64,000 nt of DNA, taken from positions 1 through 64,000 of the forward strand of contig NZ_JBHSGP010000007.1 of assembly GCF_042654525.1 (NCBI RefSeq), in the 5' to 3' direction. The position numbers and the translations under genes were made by a program. This document shows, in pieces, positions 9,496 through 17,473 of this stretch (its first letter is position 1; the number at the start of each line of letters is the position of its first letter). Source of the stretch: Geojedonia litorea (lineage in GTDB: Bacteria > Bacteroidota > Bacteroidia > Flavobacteriales > Flavobacteriaceae). The notes below the pieces were generated by a model. It saw only the letters and a list, made by a program, of their open reading frames with translations. It was not told the origin of the DNA and did not search any database.

Positions 9496-10695
9496 ATGAG
9501 AACATACATTTTAACACTTATCACATTAACTTTTTACTCAATTTCTACGTCACAAGAAGTTATCATAATTGATAATCAATCAACAGCAATATCAACAGGT
9601 ACGCCTTTTTTGTTAATTGCGCCTGATGCACGTTCAGCTGGGATGGGAGATATAGGAGTTGCTACATCAGCAGATGCCTTTTCTCAACAATGGAATCCAG
9701 CTAAATATGCCTTTTCTTTGTCAAAATCAGGGATAGCTACTAGTTATACGCCTTATTTAAGTAAGTTGGTTAATGATATAGCATTAGGGTATTTAACCTA
9801 TTTTAATCGTATTGATGATCGAAGTGCCTTTGCTGCAAGTTTTAGATATTTTAGTCTTGGGGAAATAGAGTTGGTTCAAGATGAATTTTCTGAAGCTCAA
9901 ATTGCTAAACCAAATGAATTGACCATAGACGCTTCATATTCTTTACGTTTGGCAGATCAGTTTTCTATGGCCGTTGCATTACGGTATTTACGTTCTGATT
10001 TGAGAATTCAACAAGTAGATGCCAATTCTAGTGCTGCTAGTTCACTTGGCGTTGATATTGCCGGATTCTATCAAAGTGAAGAAGAGGCCTATAATGATTT
10101 TAATGGGAGATGGCGAGGTGGATTCGCTATTCAAAATATTGGACCGAAAATTAAATATGATGATGCTGGTCGAGAAAATTTCATTCCAACTACCTTGAGA
10201 TTAGGTGGGGGATTCGATTTTATTTTTGATGATTTTAATACTTTAGCTGTAACAGCTGAAGTTACTAAGTTGTTGGTGCCTACGCCACCAATTTTGGGAT
10301 ATGTAGACAATAATGATAATCAGCGACAGGATTCTGATGAACCTACAATTATTGTTGAAGGTAAATCCCAAGATGTCAGTTTTATAAAAGGGATTTTTCA
10401 ATCTTTCGGTGATGCTCCAGGTGGGTTTAGTGAAGAGTTAAAAGAATTTACGTGGGCATTAGGAGCCGAATATCAGTATCAAGATTCGTTCGCTATGCGT
10501 TTGGGCTATTTTAATGAAAGTGATGAAAAAGGCGCACGAAAGTTTTTTGCACTTGGTGCAGGATTTAAATATACAACAATCAACATCGACCTATCCTATT
10601 TGTTTTCAGCAAGTAAAGTCCAGAGTCCTTTAGAGAATACATTGCGTTTTTCGTTGACATTTAACTTTGGGGATGGAACTTATGATGAATATTAG
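9496..10695 (+). CDS. porV: T9SS outer-membrane beta-barrel shuttle protein PorV (LptO)
   Basis: PorV is a FadL-like 14-strand barrel that collects clients from the SprA translocon and delivers them to PorU (family knowledge). The 399-residue protein has a signal peptide (to about STSQE). The typical PorV opening follows: PFLLIAPDARSAGMGD, then GVATSADAFSQQWNPAKYAF. The barrel strands end in an aromatic-rich C-terminus (LRFSLTFNFGDGTYDEY). Its place directly behind porU is the standard arrangement, and a strong hairpin follows the stop codon. No irregularities were seen. Confidence 0.95.
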   Translation: MRTYILTLITLTFYSISTSQEVIIIDNQSTAISTGTPFLLIAPDARSAGMGDIGVATSADAFSQQWNPAKYAFSLSKSGIATSYTPYLSKLVNDIALGYLTYFNRIDDRSAFAASFRYFSLGEIELVQDEFSEAQIAKPNELTIDASYSLRLADQFSMAVALRYLRSDLRIQQVDANSSAASSLGVDIAGFYQSEEEAYNDFNGRWRGGFAIQNIGPKIKYDDAGRENFIPTTLRLGGGFDFIFDDFNTLAVTAEVTKLLVPTPPILGYVDNNDNQRQDSDEPTIIVEGKSQDVSFIKGIFQSFGDAPGGFSEELKEFTWALGAEYQYQDSFAMRLGYFNESDEKGARKFFALGAGFKYTTINIDLSYLFSASKVQSPLENTLRFSLTFNFGDGTYDEY

Positions 10696-10722
10696 TTAGA
10701 TTTAATTCATATCAACACAAAT

Positions 10723-10754
10723 AAACTATTGTTACCAAAGGCAATAGTTTTTTT
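10723..10754 (+). terminator. Intrinsic terminator of porU-porV
   Basis: A perfect 9-bp stem, AAACTATTG (10723-10731) with CAATAGTTT (10742-10750), a 10-nt loop, then more T (10751-10754). It lies 27 bp after the porV stop codon. Confidence 0.85.
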
Positions 10755-10797
10755 GTCCCTAATACTTTCGTATTTTTAGTAACTATTCAAAAAGCTT

Positions 10798-11280
10798 ATG
10801 AAAGAAGTAACCATTGAATCCAAACTTATTGTTTATGACAATTTGGATGAATTACCACAAGATATTATAGGATTAATGCAAAAGGCTATGGAGGCTAGGC
10901 AAAATGCTTATGCGCCATATTCTAAATTTAGTGTCGGTGCGGCTATTTTGTTAGAGAATGATGAAGTGGTTATTGGTAGCAATCAAGAAAATGCCTCCTA
11001 TCCTTCGGGGCTTTGTGCAGAGCGTACTGCTATTTATTATGCTGGAGCAAAATATCCCGACCTTAAAATTGTGAGAATGGCACTTACTGCTGGGTCGAGA
11101 ATTCACCAAACGGTAACCCCAATACCGCCATGCGGTGCTTGTAGGCAGGCTATAGCTGAATATGAAGTCAAACAAGAAGCACCAATTGAGATTTATTTCA
11201 TGGGTGAAACAGGAAAAGTTGTAAAATCTTCCTCACTATCTAATTTATTGCCATTATTGTTCGATAAATCGGTGTTATAA
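10798..11280 (+). CDS. cdd: Cytidine deaminase
   Basis: Deaminates cytidine and deoxycytidine to uridine and deoxyuridine in pyrimidine salvage; cytoplasmic. At 160 residues it is the tetrameric, zinc-dependent short form. The zinc and catalytic motif is C73-A-E75 (in GLCAERTAIY), with the second zinc motif C112-G-A-C115 (in PPCGACRQAI). The substrate-binding region YAPYSKFSVGAA is at 38-49. It follows the porV terminator and has its own possible -7 element (TACTTTCG, near 10762). It precedes pdhA, but a strong TACTTTTG box between them suggests separate transcription. Confidence 0.96.
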   Translation: MKEVTIESKLIVYDNLDELPQDIIGLMQKAMEARQNAYAPYSKFSVGAAILLENDEVVIGSNQENASYPSGLCAERTAIYYAGAKYPDLKIVRMALTAGSRIHQTVTPIPPCGACRQAIAEYEVKQEAPIEIYFMGETGKVVKSSSLSNLLPLLFDKSVL

Positions 11281-11355
11281 CTGCATAATTGCTTGAAAAC
11301 ACTAAACTTCTTCAATTTTACATTTTTCAATCTTTTTTATTATTAAGTAAAGTGT

Positions 11356-11363
11356 TACTTTTG
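11356..11363 (+). promoter_or_regulatory. Putative -7 promoter element for pdhA-pdhC
   Basis: TACTTTTG is an exact match to the Bacteroidota TAnnTTTG element, 27 bp before the pdhA start codon. No clear TTG was seen at the -33 position. Confidence 0.55.
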
Positions 11364-11390
11364 TTATTCGTTTTAAAAATAACGTAACCA

Positions 11391-12389
11391 ATGCAAAAAA
11401 TAACGAAAGAGGTTTACCTTAAATGGTACGAGGACATGTTATTCTGGAGAAAGTTCGAAGATAAACTAGCTGCAGTATATATTCAACAAAAAGTAAGAGG
11501 TTTTCTACATTTATATAATGGTCAAGAAGCTGTTTTAGCTGGTGCTTTGCACGCCATGGATTTGACCAAAGATAAAATGATAACTGCCTATCGTAATCAC
11601 GTGCAACCAATAGGAATGGGTGTTGATCCAAGACGCGTAATGGCCGAGCTTTATGGTAAAGCAACCGGTACATCTCAAGGATTGGGTGGTTCAATGCATA
11701 TTTTTTCTAAAGAGCATCGATTTTATGGAGGTCACGGTATTGTTGGAGGCCAAATTCCTTTAGGAGCAGGAATTGCTTTTGGTGATAAATATCACGGAAG
11801 TGATGCTGTTACCTTATGTTGTTTTGGTGATGGTGCTGCAAGACAAGGTTCACTACACGAAACTTTTAATTTAGCTATGCTATGGAAATTGCCAGTAGTA
11901 TTTGTTTGTGAGAACAATGGCTACGCAATGGGAACTTCTGTAGAACGCACAGCCAACCATACCGAGGTATGGAAATTAGGTTTAGGTTACGAAATGCCTA
12001 GTGGACCTGTAGATGGAATGAATCCAGTAAAAGCTGCTGAAGCATTTGATGAGGCTATTCAACGAGCCAGACGAGGAGAAGGCCCAACATTTTTGGAATT
12101 AAAAACCTATCGATACAGAGGACACTCTATGAGTGATGCTCAACATTATAGAACCAAGGAAGAGGTTGAAGAGTACAAAAAAATTGACCCAATTACACAG
12201 GTAAAAGAGGTAATTTTAGAAAAAAAATACGCTACCGAGACCGATATTAAGAAGATAGATAAGCGTGTGAAAGATTTGGTTAGTGAGTGCGAGAAGTTTG
12301 CTGAAGATTCACCTTATCCAGAAAAAAGCGTGATGTACGATGCGGTATATGAGCAAAAAGATTATCCATTTATACAACATAAAATATAA
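11391..12389 (+). CDS. pdhA: Pyruvate dehydrogenase E1 component, alpha subunit
   Basis: Thiamine-diphosphate-dependent E1-alpha, which decarboxylates pyruvate together with E1-beta in the pyruvate dehydrogenase complex. The 332 residues match the heterotetrameric E1-alpha. Visible motifs are LYNGQEAVLAG, the HIFSKEHRFYGGHGIVGGQ stretch, the ThDP/Mg motif beginning GDGAARQGSLHE and ending in CENNGYAMGTS, and the phosphorylation-loop-like TYRYRGHSMSDAQHYR. It is 3 bp from pdhC and so in the same operon. The E1-beta gene is not in the window and must be elsewhere, as is usual in this family. Confidence 0.95.
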   Translation: MQKITKEVYLKWYEDMLFWRKFEDKLAAVYIQQKVRGFLHLYNGQEAVLAGALHAMDLTKDKMITAYRNHVQPIGMGVDPRRVMAELYGKATGTSQGLGGSMHIFSKEHRFYGGHGIVGGQIPLGAGIAFGDKYHGSDAVTLCCFGDGAARQGSLHETFNLAMLWKLPVVFVCENNGYAMGTSVERTANHTEVWKLGLGYEMPSGPVDGMNPVKAAEAFDEAIQRARRGEGPTFLELKTYRYRGHSMSDAQHYRTKEEVEEYKKIDPITQVKEVILEKKYATETDIKKIDKRVKDLVSECEKFAEDSPYPEKSVMYDAVYEQKDYPFIQHKI

Positions 12390-12392
12390 GCT

Positions 12393-14000
12393 ATGGCAGA
12401 AGTAATTAATATGCCACGATTAAGTGATACCATGGAAGAAGGAACAGTAGCTTCGTGGTTGAAAAAAGTTGGTGACAAAGTTAGTGAAGGTGATATTCTT
12501 GCAGAGATTGAAACCGACAAAGCCACTATGGAGTTTGAATCTTTTCACGAAGGGACGTTGCTTTATATCGGTGTTCAAGAAGGTGAAACGACTAAAGTGG
12601 ATGAGCTTCTGGCTATTATTGGAAAAGAAGGTGAAGATATTTCGTCACTTATAAATGGCGCGACTTCAGAAGCATCTTCAGAAACTAAAGAGGATAAAAA
12701 AGAAGAGACAAAAACAGCATCAACAGATGAGGTTGAGTTACCAAAAGGAGTTACAGTAGTAACTATGCCGCGATTAAGCGATACCATGGAAGAAGGAACA
12801 GTAGCTTCTTGGTTGAAAAAAGTAGGTGATGAAGTAAACGAAGGCGATATTTTAGCCGAAATCGAAACTGATAAGGCTACAATGGAGTTTGAATCATTTC
12901 AGTCTGGTACTTTGTTGTACATTGGATTGAATGAAGGTGACTCCGCCAAAGTAGATTCACTATTGGCCATTATTGGTCCAGCAGGAACCGATGTTGCAAA
13001 TATTGCGAAAAATTTTAGTGCGCCATCTGCTTCTAAACCAACCGAAGAAGCACCTAAAGCTGAAACGCCTAAAGTTGAAGCCTCTAAACCAGAAGCATCT
13101 AAAGAAAAACCTGTTTCTACTACTACTGAATCATCATCTGCTAACGGTAGAATATTTATTTCGCCCTTGGCTAAAAAAATGGCTGATGAAAGAGGTATTA
13201 ATGTTGCTCAAGTTAAAGGTTCGGGAGAAAATGGACGTATAGTTAAACGTGATATAGAAAACTTCACGCCAGCAGCAGCTTCGGCAGCTTCAGTTGGAAA
13301 ATTTGTGCCATCAGGACAAGAAGATTTTGATGAAAAAGCAAATTCTCAAATGCGTAAAGTGATTGCGAAACGTTTAGCAGAATCTAAATTTACAGCACCA
13401 CATTACTATTTAAATGTGGAATTTGATATGGCTAATGCCATTGCGTTTAGAGAACAATTCAATTCAATTCCAGACACAAAAATTTCGTTTAATGATATGA
13501 TTGTAAAGGCTTGTGCCTTGGCTTTAAAACAGCATCCACAAGTGAATTCGCAATGGTTTGCTGATAAAATGCGATTAAACAATCATGTGCATATTGGTGT
13601 AGCAGTAGCGGTTGAAGATGGATTGGTTGTGCCTGTAGTTAAGTTTGCAAATGAGCAGACTTTACCACAAATTGGTGCAGCGGTAAAAGATTTTGCAGGA
13701 AGAGCGCGAAATAAAAAGCTAACACCGCAAGAAATGGAAGGTAGTACATTTACGGTTTCTAATTTGGGAATGTTTGGTATTGAAAGTTTTACATCAATTA
13801 TCAATCAACCTAATTCGGCTATCTTATCTGTTGGTGCCATAGTAGAAAAACCGGTTGCTAAAAATGGTCAAATCGTTGTTGGCAATACTATGAAACTATG
13901 TTTAGCATGTGACCACAGAACGGTTGACGGTGCAACAGGTGCGCAGTTTTTACAGACCTTAAAAGGATATATAGAGAATCCTGTGACGATGTTGGTGTAA
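12393..14000 (+). CDS. pdhC: Dihydrolipoamide acetyltransferase (pyruvate dehydrogenase E2), two lipoyl domains
   Basis: E2 core of the pyruvate dehydrogenase complex; it transfers acetyl groups from lipoamide to CoA. The 535 residues comprise lipoyl domain 1 (about 1-80), an acidic linker, lipoyl domain 2 (about 120-200), a Pro/Ala/Lys/Glu linker, a peripheral-subunit-binding domain (ISPLAKKMADERGINVAQV, near 255) and a catalytic domain from about 310. Each lipoyl domain has the lipoylation motif ETDKATMEFES. The catalytic motif DHRTVDGATGAQF lies near the C-terminus. The two lipoyl domains are nearly identical even in DNA, suggesting recent duplication or gene conversion. Often labelled aceF in other bacteria. 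Confidence 0.95.
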   Translation: MAEVINMPRLSDTMEEGTVASWLKKVGDKVSEGDILAEIETDKATMEFESFHEGTLLYIGVQEGETTKVDELLAIIGKEGEDISSLINGATSEASSETKEDKKEETKTASTDEVELPKGVTVVTMPRLSDTMEEGTVASWLKKVGDEVNEGDILAEIETDKATMEFESFQSGTLLYIGLNEGDSAKVDSLLAIIGPAGTDVANIAKNFSAPSASKPTEEAPKAETPKVEASKPEASKEKPVSTTTESSSANGRIFISPLAKKMADERGINVAQVKGSGENGRIVKRDIENFTPAAASAASVGKFVPSGQEDFDEKANSQMRKVIAKRLAESKFTAPHYYLNVEFDMANAIAFREQFNSIPDTKISFNDMIVKACALALKQHPQVNSQWFADKMRLNNHVHIGVAVAVEDGLVVPVVKFANEQTLPQIGAAVKDFAGRARNKKLTPQEMEGSTFTVSNLGMFGIESFTSIINQPNSAILSVGAIVEKPVAKNGQIVVGNTMKLCLACDHRTVDGATGAQFLQTLKGYIENPVTMLV

Positions 14001-14021
14001 CTCTTAACATTTGGGAATAAT

Positions 14022-14059
14022 AAAAAAGGGCTCATAACTAATGTAATGAGCCCTTTTTT
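14022..14059. terminator. Bidirectional terminator between pdhC and the cupin gene
   Basis: A perfect 14-bp stem: 14022-14035 (A6 then GGGCTCAT) with 14046-14059 (ATGAGCCC then T6), and a 10-nt loop. It lies between convergent genes and has U-tracts on both strands, so it serves pdhC and the cupin gene alike. Confidence 0.92.
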
Positions 14060-14080
14060 ACTGTTGAAATGTTTGTTAAT

Positions 14081-14557
14081 TCATTTCTTATCTATTGGCA
14101 CGGCATCAAATGGGTCAATCATCGCAACAAATAAAACGCATTGACCGCTATTTAAACACTTTGCTCTATGAGGTTTATTAGCTGGGCCATAGGCATAAGT
14201 GCCTGCTTTTAATATTTGTGGTTTTTCACCCTCATATTGTACTTCCAACTCACCAGAAATAAGAATCATGCGTTCTGCCGAATTATGAGTGTGATTTATA
14301 ATTTCGGTATTAGGTTCAATCTTGAAAAAGAAATCTAAATTTGGTTTTGCTAAATCTCCGTGAAGAATAGTAAATGAGCATCCAGGAAAAAAGTCTGGCG
14401 CAGGGTTCCAAACAATATCAGGGTCATGGATTGTTTTTGTAATAGAGAATTCAATACCCTCTGTTTCATTGGTCTGAGCTAACGTACTTAATCCAAAAAT
14501 AAAACATGGAATAAGCATTAGCTTGTTAAGATTGTTGGATAATAAAAACGTTTTCAT
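14081..14557 (-). CDS. Secreted cupin-domain protein
   Basis: A 158-residue protein of unknown substrate. The N-terminal signal region (NKLMLIPCFIFGLSTLAQ) predicts export to the periplasm. A single cupin barrel follows. Motif 1 is NHTHNSAERMILISGELEV, with HTH plus a later Glu as the usual metal ligands. Motif 2 is AGTYAYGPANKPHRAKC, whose His completes the set. This fits a small RmlC-like cupin that binds a metal and possibly a small organic molecule. It stands alone between two terminators on the minus strand. Enzyme or sensor function cannot be chosen from sequence. Confidence 0.8.
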   Translation of the reverse strand: MKTFLLSNNLNKLMLIPCFIFGLSTLAQTNETEGIEFSITKTIHDPDIVWNPAPDFFPGCSFTILHGDLAKPNLDFFFKIEPNTEIINHTHNSAERMILISGELEVQYEGEKPQILKAGTYAYGPANKPHRAKCLNSGQCVLFVAMIDPFDAVPIDKK

Positions 14558-14684
14558 TTTATAAGAGTTTAATTGGTTATAACTATCTTAAATGTACAAA
14601 ATAAACATCATCGATTTGATTATAAGTTGTTGTATTTCAGTAATTCAATATGGTTTACATTAAATTAGGTAACTAGTAGATTAA

Positions 14685-14719
14685 AAAAAACCTGCTTAAT
14701 GATAAGAAGCAGGTTTTTT
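14685..14719 (-). terminator. Intrinsic terminator of the DUF4242 gene
   Basis: A 13-bp perfect stem: A6 CCTGCTT (14685-14697) with AAGCAGG T6 (14707-14719), and a 9-nt loop. It lies 37 bp beyond the stop codon of the minus-strand gene at 14757. Confidence 0.88.
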
Positions 14720-14756
14720 AATTTTTAAGAAGCGCTCATTAGAATGGCCTAATAAA

Positions 14757-15152
14757 TTAATTTTTCTTCGCCGTTGTAGGATCTATAACAGTTTTAACTT
14801 CAGACACAGAATTGGCCGGAAATCCGCCTTTCATAGCGTGTTCTTTTACCAAATCTTCATTTTTGGCCATATAAACACAATAAATTTTATCCCCTGTAAC
14901 ATAGCTGTGCAGCCATTTAATGTTCTCTGAACCCATTTCATCAAGGACACTACAGGAAGTTTGCGAAATGGCTTGCAGCTCCTCTGCGGTTAATTTTCCT
15001 GCTCCAGGAATTTCACGTTCAATAACATACATGTGTTCGTTTGGTGTTTTAAGTTCTTTTTTTAAGCCTTTGGCTACTGATTTTTCTTGTCCCATGGCGT
15101 TTAAACTTGTAATGGCTATCGCCAAAATTAGTAGTGATTTTAAAGTTTTCAT
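14757..15152 (-). CDS. Exported DUF4242 (SCO4226-like) protein
   Basis: A 131-residue protein with a clear signal peptide (SLLILAIAITSLNAMGQ), predicted periplasmic. The mature part is one DUF4242 domain, a small ferredoxin-like alpha/beta fold: MYVIEREIPGAGKLTAEELQ at the start, IKWLHSYVTGDKIYCVYMA in the middle, then EHAMKGGFPANSVSEVKTV. A Streptomyces member of the family, SCO4226, binds nickel (family knowledge); binding here is inference. The next upstream gene on the same strand encodes a regulator with the same domain. The 121-bp gap between them leaves operon membership open. Confidence 0.82.
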   Translation of the reverse strand: MKTLKSLLILAIAITSLNAMGQEKSVAKGLKKELKTPNEHMYVIEREIPGAGKLTAEELQAISQTSCSVLDEMGSENIKWLHSYVTGDKIYCVYMAKNEDLVKEHAMKGGFPANSVSEVKTVIDPTTAKKN

Positions 15153-15273
15153 GATGGTTCTAATTAGTTAAACAATTATTTTAATGTTTAACTAAAATTA
15201 CATCTGTAAAATCAATTTTATAGTGACAAATAATTCAAATAGTTTAAAATTTGAAGCATTCTTATGAAATAAA

Positions 15274-16380
15274 TTAATAAACGTGCTGCTGGATATAGGT
15301 TGAAGGAAGTATATTAAATTTGTCTTTGAAGCATTTTGAAAAATATGCAAGACTATTGAAGCCTGCTCGATATGCAATTTCAGAAATATTGCCACGTTGG
15401 TCGTGAAGCAATTTTAAGGATTTGTTCAGTCTGTAATCTCGTATAAAGGTATTAGGTGACTTTCCTGTAAGGGCCTTGAGTTTTCTGTATAATTGAGATT
15501 TACTATAGCCTAGTGCCTTTGCAAATTTAACCACATTGATTTCCGTTTGTTTCCAGTTGGCTTCAATATAATCCATTAGATCTGTTAGAAATTTTTGTTC
15601 ATCAGGGGAAAGGGTGTAAATACGTTCTTTATCTATAAATGCATTGCGATTTTCGTTTTCATATAACGATTTTATTTCAGATGAAATAACAATGTCATGA
15701 TTCACAATTTCGCACATTTGTGTAGCAAGCGTAATTGTTTCTTCAAATAGTTCCTTTTTATGAGTAACTGGAGAACCGGCATCGATTCCAATTTTTAAAA
15801 TTCGATTTTGTAGGTCAAACTTTGGCGTTATATATTTAAAATTGGCTTGGATTTTAAGTGCACATAAAATAGCATTAGTGACCGATCTGAATGACACTAA
15901 ATACGTGTTATTATTTTGTTTTACAATACTTCCTTCAAATTGAGTAATCGTTTTGGAGACGCTGTTATGAAATTTTTGAGTGAAAATGCTGAATTGATTA
16001 GCTTCAATTCGGTTTAAATAGTTACTGGTTTCTAAAACCATAATTACCCTAAAAGCATCATCAGTAATAATATTTAGAGGGCCTTCATTGGCTTTTACAG
16101 GGTCTGAAATTCTACCTAAAAAGGCTTCAACAAGTGCTTCATCAACTTCAATAACCGAGTTTGGAACATCACCGTGGGCATGGTTGTGCATTTCCTGAAT
16201 AGCCTGCTTATTTGGTGCCTTAATTAAACAGAATGCTGTTTTTCGTCGGTCATCAAACCAATAGGTTATCCCTTTGCATCCAAACTCCTGTTCTATTTTT
16301 AAGTCTTCCTGATGCAATCGTGCAAGAATTTCGGCTGTAACCGTTTCTGGTACATCATGTCTATCCATGAAAATGGGCAT
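15274..16380 (-). CDS. AraC-type regulator with N-terminal DUF4242 domain and degenerate cyclase-like domain
   Basis: A cytoplasmic DNA-binding regulator of 368 residues with three modules. Residues 1-95 form a DUF4242 domain (MPIFMDRHDVP, then GITYWFDDRRKTAFCLIKAP and EMHNHAHGDVPNSVIEVDE), rich in His and Asp. Residues about 110-255 resemble a class III nucleotidyl cyclase fold (FEGSIVKQNNNTYLVSFRS, then LKIGIDAGSPV), but the catalytic Asp and GDG residues are missing. Residues about 265-368 form an AraC/XylS helix-turn-helix domain (VVKFAKALGYSKSQLYRKLK, then SEIAYRAGFNSLAYFSKCF). A role sensing a metal or small ligand is inferred. Targets are unknown; the neighbouring DUF4242 gene is the obvious candidate. 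Confidence 0.85.
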   Translation of the reverse strand: MPIFMDRHDVPETVTAEILARLHQEDLKIEQEFGCKGITYWFDDRRKTAFCLIKAPNKQAIQEMHNHAHGDVPNSVIEVDEALVEAFLGRISDPVKANEGPLNIITDDAFRVIMVLETSNYLNRIEANQFSIFTQKFHNSVSKTITQFEGSIVKQNNNTYLVSFRSVTNAILCALKIQANFKYITPKFDLQNRILKIGIDAGSPVTHKKELFEETITLATQMCEIVNHDIVISSEIKSLYENENRNAFIDKERIYTLSPDEQKFLTDLMDYIEANWKQTEINVVKFAKALGYSKSQLYRKLKALTGKSPNTFIRDYRLNKSLKLLHDQRGNISEIAYRAGFNSLAYFSKCFKDKFNILPSTYIQQHVY

Positions 16381-16525
16381 ACGAAAAAGTTTTATTGAAG
16401 ATAGTGATTTTTAGCGAATTATACTATGGTCTATTGCTTGGATTATGAGATGTTAAACATTCAAAAAATATAAAGATGATACTCATAGATTTTTCTATCT
16501 TTAGAGCCAATTAATTTCTGTTTAT

Positions 16526-17473
16526 ATGAAGAAACTTGCTTTACTTTTAGTGCTTTCTGTTGTTTTAATTAGTACAACTTACCTAAGTGATCATAAATCC
16601 ATAACGCGTGATGAGGTTGAGACTATCGTGTCGTTTCTGGCCTCTGATGAAATTGAAGGACGCGATTCAGGAAGTATAGGTATTGATAAGGCAGCTACCT
16701 TTATAGAGTCTTATTTCAATGATTTAGGTGTGAAACCTTATTACGAATCCTATCGGGATAGTTTTAAAATAAAAGAAATTGATGCTTTTAATATCATAGG
16801 AGTTTTGGAAGGTAATGATTCAAAATTAAAAGATGAAGTTGTATTACTTGGGGCGCATTACGATCATATTGGATTTCGCGCGAAACCCGTAAATGGCGAT
16901 GCTATTGGCAACGGGGCAAATGATAATGCCTCTGGCACGGCCACTGTAATGACTTTAGCCAAGCATTTTGCTAATTCTAAAAGTAATAAACGTACTCTAG
17001 TATTTGCCTTGTTTTCTGGGGAAGAAATGGGATTAAGAGGTTCTAAACATTTGGCAGAGCGATTAAAATCTGAAAACCTGAACTTGTATACCATGATAAA
17101 TTTTGAAATGACCGGTGTGCCTTTTAAAGATGGTAGGGACTATGATCTCATGCTAACAGGTTTTGATCTTTCAAATATGGCAGAAAAAATGAATGTATAT
17201 GCAGGGTCTAAACTTATTGGTAAGTCTGATGTTGCCGTGAAATATAACTTGTTCAAGCGTTCAGATAATTATCCTTTTTATGAGCAGTTTAAATTACCAA
17301 GTCAAACCATTTCAAGCTGCGATTTGACCAATTTTGATTTTTACCATCATGTAGACGATGAGTCTGATAAATTGGATTATGCCCATATGGCTAGTGTAAT
17401 TAATAAATTAATTCCTGCGATAGAAGGTGTCAGCAATTCTGAAATTCGAGAAATTAAAATGAAAGATGAGTAA
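16526..17473 (+). CDS. M28-family zinc aminopeptidase, exported
   Basis: A 315-residue peptidase with an N-terminal signal or anchor (LALLLVLSVVLISTTYLS), so probably periplasmic or surface. The M28 zinc-ligand series is complete in outline: LGAHYDHIG (His and Asp), GANDNASGTATVM (bridging Asp), LFSGEEMGLRGSKH (catalytic Glu-Glu), a later Asp, and YHHVDDESDKLDY with the last His. It probably trims N-terminal residues from peptides. A near-consensus -7 element (TATCTTTA, about 16494) precedes it. The last 8 bp overlap the start of the SDR gene, implying translational coupling. Confidence 0.9.
   Translation: MKKLALLLVLSVVLISTTYLSDHKSITRDEVETIVSFLASDEIEGRDSGSIGIDKAATFIESYFNDLGVKPYYESYRDSFKIKEIDAFNIIGVLEGNDSKLKDEVVLLGAHYDHIGFRAKPVNGDAIGNGANDNASGTATVMTLAKHFANSKSNKRTLVFALFSGEEMGLRGSKHLAERLKSENLNLYTMINFEMTGVPFKDGRDYDLMLTGFDLSNMAEKMNVYAGSKLIGKSDVAVKYNLFKRSDNYPFYEQFKLPSQTISSCDLTNFDFYHHVDDESDKLDYAHMASVINKLIPAIEGVSNSEIREIKMKDE

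Noticed and set aside
11391..14000. Loss of the pyruvate dehydrogenase E1-beta gene
   Set aside because: In flavobacteria pdhB is commonly encoded elsewhere, so its absence between pdhA and pdhC is normal.
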